A DNA stretch of 26,946 nt, from assembly GCA_030180075.1 (NCBI GenBank), contig JASNJN010000049.1, positions 1 to 26,946 on the forward strand. The letters are read 5' to 3'. Position numbers and translations under genes: made by a program. How positions within the stretch are numbered: position 1 is the first letter of the stretch; every line of letters starts with the position of its first letter. A model generated the notes under the pieces. It had not been told where the DNA came from, searched no databases, and saw nothing but the letters and a program-made list of their open reading frames with translations. Source of the stretch: Mikrocytos mackini. Taxonomy: Eukaryota > Endomyxa > Ascetosporea > Mikrocytida > Mikrocytiidae. This document shows positions 19,173 to 26,946 of the stretch, piece by piece.

Positions 19173-19399
19173 TAGGGTGTGCAAAATATTCCATTTTGCC
19201 AAAATACATATCTTATAACCAAAAATGCCCTTAAATATTCCGTAAATGTTGTGAAATATTCCCTATAGTGGCAAAATATGCTATAAAAATTTTCGACTCT
19301 TCCGAAGTTTTCAAAAAATCTGAATTGTTCTATATTTTGTAACTTTAGATAAACAACATATAAACTTTTGTAAAAAACGGAATATTTTGCACAACCCTA
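19173..19399. mobile_element. hAT-type MITE, family D (227 bp)
   Basis: The left end is TAGGGTGTGCAAAATATTCC. The right end read inward is TAGGGTTGTGCAAAATATTC followed by C, giving a terminal inverted repeat of about 20 bp with one inserted base. The 8-bp duplication GTCATGAT is exact at 19165-19172 and 19400-19407. Tip and duplication size mark it as hAT type. It is non-coding and is the only copy seen in this window. It sits at the start of the LINE fragment; the retained duplication encodes the SHD of the LINE's SHDGVV motif. Confidence 0.92.
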
Positions 19400-20172
19400 G
19401 TCATGATGGAGTCGTTCTGCAAATAGCAAACGAAGTCATCAGAAGAAGAGGATTAGGAGACAAACTCAAGCTATCAGATATGGGTAGGAGAATCGAGAAA
19501 AACTCGGACTCCTTCCAACTGGTGCTAGACCAAAGGCTATGGGTTGAAGGTATGGAGGGCAAGCCACATTCCCTCCTTCCAGACATCATAGTAATAGACT
19601 ATGTATCCAGGCGGGTAGAATTGCTAGAAGTAGCAGTCCCCGCCGAGGACTTGATTAAATCTCGAGAAGAAGAGAAGTCCGGGAAATACCTGGATCTCAT
19701 CCCTGTCCTTCGAAACCAGTACCCTGGTTTCGAGGTGAAGGTGAGAGCCTTCATTATTGGGCAACTCGGAGTAATTTCCAAACGCTCTACACAAAGTCTT
19801 ATACACTTTTTAAAGAGGTCCTGCAAACAACAGGTAACCTCCTGGGCAGACAAACTAGAGTTCCCAATTCCCGGGAATCGATTTCTCGAATCCCGGGAAC
19901 TGGACTTTTAAACTCTAAAATTCTCAAAAAATTTCGAGAATTTCGAGAATTTTTTCTCATTTCCCGGGAAATATGGCCATAAATCCGTTTCTCGATTCTC
20001 GATAAATTTTAGGTTCGAGAATTTTGTGAACTCTACAAACAAACCCAAGCGCATCCGCACAATTAACCACCTCGTTGGAAAAATTCAAAACGTGGGGTTG
20101 AAAGGATCCTTGGTGATCTACAGCTGGCTGAGATGGCCTGCTGAGATCGTAGCTAACAAAAGTAACGTATGA
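19400..20172 (+). pseudogene. LINE fragment: C-terminal restriction-like endonuclease region (R2/R4/Dong type)
   Basis: The frame from about 19400 reads SHDGVVLQIANEVIRRRGL, the region after the zinc knuckle of restriction-like-endonuclease LINEs. The nuclease follows: LLPDIIVIDYVSRRVELLEV AVP with a PD and a downstream E, then EEEKSGKYLDL with the K and KY, the PD-(D/E)xK layout of R2/R4-type elements. The frame is interrupted by a family A MITE at 19856-20035. After the MITE the same protein resumes as KPKRIRTINHLVGK and ends at TGA 20170-20172. The element lacks its reverse transcriptase, so it is a 5'-truncated copy. G+C content is far above the surroundings. A TTAA-repeat tail follows at about 20193-20214. 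Confidence 0.75.
19856..20035 (+). mobile_element. hAT-type MITE, family A, copy 4 (180 bp)
   Basis: It starts TAGAGTTCCCAATTCCCGGG and ends GAGAATTTTGTGAACTCTA. The flanks are AGACAAAC (19848-19855) and, after one extra C, AAACAAAC (20037-20044), a 7 of 8 match, so the target duplication is slightly eroded. It interrupts the LINE coding sequence: omitting 19856-20044 leaves the LINE frame continuous, which independently confirms the insertion. Confidence 0.9.
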
Positions 20173-20192
20173 TGAAGATAAGGGATATTATG

Positions 20193-20214
20193 TTATTAAT
20201 TAATTAATTAATTT
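20193..20214. repeat. TTAA simple repeat
   Basis: ATTAATTAATTAATTAATT, a short run of TTAA units 20 bp after the LINE stop codon. It may be the 3' tail of the LINE or part of its target, since relatives of this LINE group are known to associate with AT-rich simple repeats. Confidence 0.5.
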
Positions 20215-20351
20215 CTTTATCTTTTTAAAAATAAAAGAAGTTTTCCCAAAAAGATGATTTAAACAAAAAAATATTCGTTAAAGTTAAAGGGATGGATGAC
20301 AAGGACATAGGGCCATAAGAGTGTGCCAGGTTGGTAGTTTGGTATTCGGAT

Positions 20352-20690
20352 TAGAGATAGGACACTTGCAAAATGTACGAATATTCGAAGCACGATTTTC
20401 AAAGGACACGAATATTCGAATAATCCTTGGAATTTTTAAATGTCTTAAGATGCTGAAAATTTCAAAATAAATTTATTTCAAATATCAATTTTGTCTTTCT
20501 GGTTGTAAAATCTAAAATTTTCATAATTTTTTTTAATTCAATTCCAAAATTATATTTTTCAATTCAAATAATCGACGATTATTCGAATATTTTTGAAAAA
20601 TATCACAAATTTTAAAATTATTTAAAAAATATTCGGAAAACGAATACCAAAAATTCGATTTTTAACGAATATTCATATGTCCAATCTCTA
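20352..20690 (+). mobile_element. hAT-type MITE, family B, copy 2 (339 bp)
   Basis: It starts TAGAGATAGGACACTTGCAA and ends ATTCATATGTCCAATCTCTA. The 8-bp duplication ATTCGGAT is exact at 20344-20351 and 20691-20698. Both subterminal regions carry several GAATATTCG-like palindromes, as expected for transposase binding repeats. The end matches the tip of the decayed hAT at 14823, which is therefore the likely parent family. Confidence 0.92.
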
Positions 20691-21065
20691 ATTCGGATAG
20701 ACCGATAGCAGATAGAGAAGCAACTAACTGGTTGTTTGAGTATAGGAAATAGGAGAGCCCTGTAGAAAGTTGGACTGGACTGTGATCTCAATAACTTTAC
20801 GGCAGAGTTATTAATTAAAAACCTTTTAGCAAATTAAAAGACCAATTTAAAATCAAATGATTTTTGAAATTTTTTATCTTAAAAATATTTTAAATAATTT
20901 CTGAAATCAAATTTACAAACATTATGTTTCTTTGAATTATTGTCACGACTACTATTCTAAATTTACATGTATAAACTAAAAATTTCAATAAGGATATACT
21001 CAAATATTTACGAAACAAAAATAATATTTGTAATATTTTGTTACCAATTAATTATATTCAATGAA

Positions 21066-22965
21066 TTATTTATTTTCTGTTGAATGTGTCTCTATAAAAC
21101 ATTTTTCACAAATATAACTTTTGGTTTTACAACCAGAACAACAATACTTTGTTCTTTTATAATGATTTCTTCCATGCTTTACTCCTTTCAGCTCAACTAA
21201 CCTTCCGAAACATCTTCTACAATAGGATTTAATTTTTAATGTGTCAACAACCAACATATGCTCTTTTCCAACCACAGGCTTTTCATTAAATTTGCTGAAT
21301 GTGATCTTTATTATATCCTTTTTATATTCAATAAAACTTTTTTTGTTTTTTATCTTCCTAAATGCCATAAATAGAGTTCCCAATTCCCGGGAATCGATTT
21401 CTCGAATCCCGGGAACTGGACTTTTTATATCAAAAATTCTCGCAAATTTTTGAGAATTTTTTCTCATTTCCCGGAAAATATGGCCCAGAATCCGTTTCTC
21501 GATTCTCGATAAATTTTAGGTCGAGAAAATTGGGAACTCTAGCCATAAACTGTTTAGTAAACATATATTAAATATGTATTCAAACACAATTTTGCGATAC
21601 CATTTTATAGTTTTACGGTTTACTGATGAATAAGAAGTCATCTGACCCGAAACATCTATTGCTGTTTTCCCAATATTGTAATCATAGACGACCTGTGGAA
21701 TTAGATACGTGATATTTTTATAATTCTTTTTAACTTCAAACTTGTCTTCATGTATTGTGCTGATCATATAAACTTCTCTTTTGTCACGCCACTTAAACAA
21801 TTTTATACCTGAATCGTTTTCTATACTCAGAACATCACCAACTTTAATCCCTTCTTTAGCAAACGTTTTCGGTATTCCTTTTCTATTTTTTCGAATAGTT
21901 CCAACCAAATTCATACCTAAATGTTTTAAATACTGACATATATTAATTCCTGTAAAAAAGTTATCCATGAAAATAGTATGATTCTATCCTAGATAATTAG
22001 TTGTCATTTGTTTTACTAATCCAAATGTATAACCCTCCTTTTTGTCAACTTTTGTGTTTTCTTGTTCTTTGCCTGAATAAATCTTTGTATCAAGTATAAA
22101 GCCGTCTGAGTTACAAAGCTTATAAATTTTCACCCCGAACTTTGCTCTTATATTTGCAATGTATTGGATAAACCCAAGTCTGGATTTGCAAGATACAAGG
22201 CTTTCATCAAGTGTCAAGTCTTGTGTGCTTTTCCATATTCGTTTAAATTTTGGTTCAGTTCTTCAACAAATGGCCTAAGTTTCTTTAGTTTGTCCTGGTT
22301 CGCTTTTCTTCGCAAAAATGAATAGATCTCAAAATAAACAAAAAGCGATTTTTGGTGAATATGTTCCTTAAATGTAAATTCCCAAAAACTTCATCAGTAC
22401 TCCAATAATCATTTATCGCATTTAATTTGTTTATCAACATGTATAGTAAAGCACATATAAATTTCTCTAATTCCTCGAATGTTATATCATGGCTCCAATC
22501 CTCATTCCACTTCTTCCGCTGCTTCTTTATATATTTGTTGGAATGTTTAATGATTCCTTCTAAAACAGGCTTTGAAATGGTCTCAACATACATGAGGTAA
22601 GGATCTGATGATGTATAACCGTAGTTAACATATTCGATGAATGGTTCGACTCTCGTAGGTCGTATATACGACCATGTAGTGTCTTCTTCCCTTAACTCAT
22701 TCATAAATCTTTCGATCTCCATATTGTTGTTATCTTCTTCTATCTCAAACCTACTGTCTATATTTGGTATCGTTTGCTGGTCTGTTCCCAGATCTAGCAG
22801 TTCAAATTCGTCTTGTGTTGTGTACGCTCTAAAACTGTCTGTTCGTTCTGTGTCTGTATATTCGGAAGATGGGCAATATTCCGAGAACTCGCCCATAGCT
22901 TCCGACTCGCTGGATGTAGCTAAAAGAGTATTTGCCATATCAGATTTAATTATCAACATACACAC
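21066..22965 (-). pseudogene. piggyBac transposase, broken
   Basis: Pieces of a DDE_Tnp_1_7 (piggyBac) transposase lie colinear on the minus strand. N-terminal part 22965-22285: an acidic head, then LEKFICALLYMLINKLNAIN DYWSTDEVFGN. Around 22230-21984: LTLDESLVSCKSRLGFIQYI with the first catalytic Asp, then GVKIYKLCNSDGFILDTKIY. 21968-21549: MDNFFTG with the second Asp, later KTAIDVSGQM with the third Asp and NRKTIKWYRKIVFEY. 21371-21066: the C-terminal cysteine-rich finger YCRRCF, YCCSGCKTKSYICEKCF and a final ETH. It is broken by a shift near 22285-22217, an in-frame stop near 21984, a shift near 21550 and MITE-A copy 5. The element would have moved by TTAA-specific cut and paste; it is dead. 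Confidence 0.9.
21372..21541 (+). mobile_element. hAT-type MITE, family A, copy 5 (170 bp)
   Basis: It starts TAGAGTTCCCAATTCCCGGG and ends GAGAAAATTGGGAACTCTA. The 8-bp duplication GCCATAAA is exact at 21364-21371 and 21542-21549. It splits the piggyBac transposase between its catalytic region and its cysteine-rich finger. The first part of the open frame at 21467-21372 (minus) is MITE sequence, not transposase. Confidence 0.95.
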
Positions 22966-24680
22966 GTTTAAAGTATTAATTCCATCACATCATCTATTTA
23001 GTAATAATATCAACAATACTAGTTTTATACATAATGAACGTTTTTCAAATTCAAATTATCCACATAATGTTCATAAACGAAAAACAACGAACTGAGAATC
23101 TTCCTAACCTTCTAGAAGAAAATCCGAGACCATTTCGGTCATATATTCACGTAACCTGTTTAAAACAGCTCTTATAAACTCTACCGTTCCAATTTCTCGA
23201 TTTCAAGACCAACCACCGACTACAGACCATCAATGGACCATATATTACAACCTTCACAGAATACAACAAGAGAAACGACCAGCCAAGGTTTAAATACAAT
23301 AAATCGGCCCTTTATCATATTCAGAATACACAACTCTTATCATTACTACACACAGGCTCACAACATAGCAAATTGCTAATTTAAATAACTATAAGTTACT
23401 CTTGCACAATCCACACAAGTACGACTCAGGAATATACAAGATATTTGCAATCGCAACCAATCTTGTGCAAAGAACAACATAAAGAATGACAACATAACAT
23501 ACATATCCCAAAACTCGAATTAGAAAGGTGTTTAGCAACCTACGGCTTCGTTTAATATTATACATAATTTCTGTGTAAAGTAAAGCTACAATGATTATTA
23601 TGGGCCACGTAGATTTGATTTATTAAATACATATTAATAAATCTTGTGAATATGATAACATAAATAATTATAGTGTCATAAATATTTTAAAAATTTATTT
23701 ATATACAAGGTTTATAAACAATGTTTTTTTGTAAAACATTGATTTAACCTTTTAATTAATTATATAGAAAACGAATGATTGTTTTACAGTACTTGATATT
23801 TAAATAAATTAATTATATTCCATCAATGTAGTTTGTTTAATCTAAAGAAACTTTCCTTAAAGTATCATTTGCATGTCATGTTGTTATAAGTAATCAACAA
23901 AACTTCTTAACCTTCATTAGTACAACCTTTTGCCTTTCTATAAGGTATAAAATACTCACTTTAAAATATTTGTTTTGACTTCTAGCAGTTTATCTTTATC
24001 ATATACAATCAACGTTATGCACCGCTATTCTTTAACTATCTCCACATGAAGCATATAAACGCTTTTATACTTCTTCATCAGTCTCTTTGAAAGCTCCAGT
24101 TAACGGGATTCAATACTCGCGTATCTAAACAAATTTTGAACTGAAACAGCAACACTCTTCTCTTCCCTTGATTAACTCAACAACAAAGTAATCAATATAA
24201 GTCCTCATTAAACAGCTGCATAGAGTTTCACAGTTTATTATCTTCTAGTTGTCATTAAATCATAGGTATCTTTTCGGATTGGCATGCTGTAGTCTCAGAC
24301 GAACGTTCTCTGCTTTGCTTCATATTGATGTTTCTCCAATAACAGCACAATCATGTCAGTTTAAGGATACTCTTCCCTGGAAATCATATAGGTCAAAATC
24401 AATTGTCTAAAAGAAAATCAAAATTTTTAAACAAAATTTTTCATTTGGAACGTAGATAAACTTTAAAATCATCTATAAAAAAGACCACTCCAATTATAAC
24501 CATTTCTTCAAAAATTTTAACGTTTACAGTGATTTCAATTTTTTTAAAAGTTAAATACTAAATATTTCTTACTACCAAAACCTAAACCACCAAAAAATAT
24601 TTGCTTAAATAATAAATGAGGGGGTTATAACCAGAATAACAAAATTATGGCCTGATTTTGGCAATCAATTATGCATGTGC
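22966..24680. other. AT-rich region upstream of the piggyBac gene
   Basis: About 1.7 kb without a recognisable gene. It lies between the piggyBac start and the possible piggyBac terminus at 24681-24704, so it may be that element's 5' untranslated part with later insertions. I see no further terminal repeats or coding signature. Confidence 0.4.
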
Positions 24681-24704
24681 GCGGTCTGGTCGCGAAAGGG
24701 TTAA
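24681..24704 (-). repeat. possible piggyBac terminus with TTAA target
   Basis: Read on the minus strand, 24704 to 24681 gives TTAACCCTTTCGCGACCAGA. TTAA followed by CCC is the classic piggyBac end, and it points toward the broken transposase at 21066-22965. No matching left end was found; a weak candidate TTAAAAACCTTTT near 20815 is too diverged to accept. Confidence 0.45.
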
Positions 24705-24831
24705 GATCTTTCACAGTTCAATTTTCGATGTCTGACATTTAAATATGCAAACATGACTCGAGTGTTATCTATAGTCGGTTCGTTATGCGGGTATTGTTTT
24801 AATATTTTCAAAACTTTAAAATTCTTACAAA

Positions 24832-26931
24832 ATGGGAAAGCATACAGAACTTGATACGTTTATCGAACACTTCTTTAAACAAAAAGGCGAACATTACAAA
24901 TGCAATCACTGTAAATATAGTACAAAAGCGGAGACTTTCTCACGTTACAACTTGAAACGCCATTATAAAAATATGCATCCGATAATTCTTGAGCAATACC
25001 AACTTAAACAAGGAAACCAGACAATTAGCAGCATAGACTCTCCAGAACTTACCGAAATTATACAAACACCTGTCAAAAAACACAAATCCAGTATCATTGA
25101 ATGGGGTTATGCTTTTAGTCTTTCTTTACTACCTGAATCCGCTATTGAAAATGAGACTCTAATATACTTACTACGAATTTGTAAACCCAGCATAAGAATT
25201 CCGACTAGGCGCTCCCTGGCGAGACTAATTTCGAGTCATTATGAACTCTGCGAATTCGATCTAAAAGAAGAAATTAGAAACGCCTCCTATTATTCTATAC
25301 AAACAGATGTCTGGAGTAAAGAAGACACTACGGCTACATTGGGAATATCAATCAAATGCACAAAGGAAGATTTTTCAACTCAATTTAGAATTTTAGCTAT
25401 ACGCGAAGTGTGTAGTCAAAAGGCAAACTATTTAAGCAAATTTATTGTGGATATAAGCAAAGAATACCATTTAGATGACTCAAAAATAGTTAATATCTGC
25501 ACGGATAACTGCTCGACTATGTTAAAAGCGATGAAAATACTTAAAGAATCATTTATTGATGAACAAATTAAAACACAAGACAGCTTAGACCCTAGAAACA
25601 ATATTGTTGATTTATTGAATGAAACTAACACACCTGAAGAGATTGACGAAGAAAGTAGTGACGATCTGCAAGAAGAAACGGAAGAAACAAAAACACTTAT
25701 CAAAAACAAACATTTAATGATCAACATAGGCTGCAATCAACACCTTCTAAATCTGGCTATACAAGATACAGTCAACAAAACAGAATCGCTTTACGAATTT
25801 TATACTCAAGTAATAGATATAATAAAATTCACACGAACGCCCAAGATTTACATGAAATTGAATATCAAGATTCAGTATCCAACAAAGATTAGATGGACTT
25901 CTTACATAACCAGTTTAGAACAACTTATAAATAATTGGGACGCTATACTACCTTTATACAACGACGGAAAGAAAAAGAATCAAAAAGTAAAAGAAGATTT
26001 CATTGTAAAGATGACTATGATTTTTAAGTTATTACTGCCGGTTAGAATAATCATCAAGGAAATGGAGACATACAAATTTTACATGGGACGATTGTATATG
26101 TGGTACAGGGAAACAAATGAATTACTTGAGTCCATCCATAAATATAAGAATTTAGAATGGAAAGAGTACAAAACCATAGTAAAAGCGTTAAAAGACAACA
26201 TATCGAATCGTTTAATAAAATTCAAAGTTACAGAAAGAGAAAACTTCATAACAGCCTTATTTTTGGATCCACGTTACAAAAAGAATTTAAAGAAATATGA
26301 ATTACAAACTGCCAAGACCACTATAAAAATTTTACATGAAACTCTAGGATTGGAACAACATTTTGATGAATCTTGTTTAGAAAAACAAGTCGAAACCCAA
26401 GTATCACAGGACAACAAGAATAAACAACTGAAAACTAAAACCATTGGAATAAAGGAAAAAACAAAGAAAACCAAGAAAAACAAGGAAATTGAAACCATAC
26501 AAGACGAACTTGATAGCGAAGTAGGTACACAATTCAAAGAAGTAAATCAATCCAGTGACGTAAAGTTTCTAACTAATATCTTTGAAAGGAAACACAGTGA
26601 ATTGCCAGTCGAAACAGAGGATAGTATTGAAGATGAAATAGAGAAATACTTAACAATTGCATCAAGGAAAAGCTTTAAACAATATTGGAAATTCAATGAT
26701 TCGCTTCTAAAGCTACGTAAAATAGCCCTTATATTCCATACATACATAATATCAAATGGAGATATAGAAAGAATGTTCTCGAGTGCCAAGTTCTTATCAT
26801 CTGGAAGAAAAAACCGAATTTCGGTAGAAAAAATTGAAAAACGTATTAAAATGAGATATAATTACAAAGAAACAATNNATNAACAACTCCTTTATAAACA
26901 ACTTAGCCAACAAAGAATGTATAACTATTAA
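24832..26931 (+). CDS. hAT-family transposase with BED zinc finger (699 aa, apparently intact)
   Basis: One open frame from ATG 24832 to TAA 26929-26931. A BED-type finger spans residues 22-50 (C24, C27, H44, H49). The catalytic blocks are in place: QTDVWS with D159, NICTDNCSTM with D225, GCNQHLLNLAI with C301 and H304, KIRWTSY with W355, FLDPRYK (478-484) and the C-terminal GDIERMFSSAKFLSSGRKNR with E646. A Lys-rich stretch (about 528-552) and an acidic stretch (about 268-287) lie in surface insertions. The enzyme would cut and paste its element and generate 8-bp target duplications. Three undetermined bases (26877, 26878, 26881) fall near the C-terminus, so intactness there is not certain. 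No terminal repeat was found upstream within the window, and the right end lies outside it. It differs in sequence from the decayed hAT at 14823 and is not an obvious source of families A-D. Confidence 0.9.
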   Translation: MGKHTELDTFIEHFFKQKGEHYKCNHCKYSTKAETFSRYNLKRHYKNMHPIILEQYQLKQGNQTISSIDSPELTEIIQTPVKKHKSSIIEWGYAFSLSLLPESAIENETLIYLLRICKPSIRIPTRRSLARLISSHYELCEFDLKEEIRNASYYSIQTDVWSKEDTTATLGISIKCTKEDFSTQFRILAIREVCSQKANYLSKFIVDISKEYHLDDSKIVNICTDNCSTMLKAMKILKESFIDEQIKTQDSLDPRNNIVDLLNETNTPEEIDEESSDDLQEETEETKTLIKNKHLMINIGCNQHLLNLAIQDTVNKTESLYEFYTQVIDIIKFTRTPKIYMKLNIKIQYPTKIRWTSYITSLEQLINNWDAILPLYNDGKKKNQKVKEDFIVKMTMIFKLLLPVRIIIKEMETYKFYMGRLYMWYRETNELLESIHKYKNLEWKEYKTIVKALKDNISNRLIKFKVTERENFITALFLDPRYKKNLKKYELQTAKTTIKILHETLGLEQHFDESCLEKQVETQVSQDNKNKQLKTKTIGIKEKTKKTKKNKEIETIQDELDSEVGTQFKEVNQSSDVKFLTNIFERKHSELPVETEDSIEDEIEKYLTIASRKSFKQYWKFNDSLLKLRKIALIFHTYIISNGDIERMFSSAKFLSSGRKNRISVEKIEKRIKMRYNYKETXXXQLLYKQLSQQRMYNY
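26877..26881. other. ambiguous bases in the assembly
   Basis: Bases 26877, 26878 and 26881 are N inside the hAT transposase frame near its end. Ambiguity confined to a transposase suggests that several similar copies were merged during assembly. Confidence 0.95.
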
Positions 26932-26946
26932 TTCCGAAACTAGTCA

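Noticed and set aside
21372-21467. Open-frame extensions of neighbouring genes into MITE-A copies (also at 16129-16207 and 19856-19911)
   Set aside because: The residues come from the MITE sequence itself and recur wherever it inserts, so they are not part of the host proteins.
1-26946. CRISPR arrays, bacterial operons or ribosomal RNA genes
   Set aside because: No regularly spaced identical repeats, no Shine-Dalgarno-type gene packing and no rRNA-like conserved segments were found.

Overview
The window looks like part of a gene-poor, AT-rich eukaryotic genome, most likely a microsporidian with an expanded, transposon-loaded genome. The evidence is intron-free reading frames for conserved eukaryotic proteins (a DEAH-box helicase, AMP deaminase, ribosomal protein eL19), two divergent start codons only 22 bp apart, an AAATTT motif beside the eL19 start, a signal-peptide/transmembrane orphan protein, and a mix of piggyBac, hAT and R2/R4-type LINE elements of the kind reported from microsporidia. 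The species cannot be fixed from the sequence alone.

Layout. 1-203: 3' end of an unidentified gene. 204-7833: long AT-rich stretch without a recognisable gene, holding three small inverted-repeat elements (two well supported) and one GC-rich, hairpin-dense island (about 3885-4552). 7834-14023: the only host-gene cluster, with an orphan membrane protein (+), the helicase (-), AMP deaminase (-) and eL19 (+). 14441-26946: a graveyard of nested mobile elements. It contains a decayed hAT transposon with BED finger (14823-17350), a hairpin-dense segment (17355-18180), diverged direct repeats (18179-18390 and 18904-19120), several hAT-type MITEs, a fragment of an R2/R4-like LINE carrying a restriction-like endonuclease (about 19400-20172), a broken piggyBac transposase (21066-22965, minus) and a nearly or fully intact hAT transposase (24832-26931, plus) that runs to the end of the window.

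The clearest unexpected structure is a set of miniature hAT-type elements recognisable from the sequence alone. Family A (TAGAGTTCCCAA ends, 142-181 bp) has five copies. Four are bounded by perfect 8-bp target duplications, and four of the five sit inside other transposons (two in the dead hAT, one in the LINE, one in piggyBac), which gives a relative chronology. Family B (TAGAGATTGGAC ends, about 338 bp, with repeated GAATATTCG motifs) shares its terminus with the decayed hAT at 14823, suggesting parent and derivative. Families C (TAGGRTT/TAGGGTT ends, TATGTGACAAA) and D (TAGGGTKGTGCAAAATATTCC ends) are further hAT-type non-autonomous elements. The host genes form a compact island in this material. 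The helicase and AMP deaminase lie in tandem, and AMP deaminase and eL19 share a 22-bp divergent start region.
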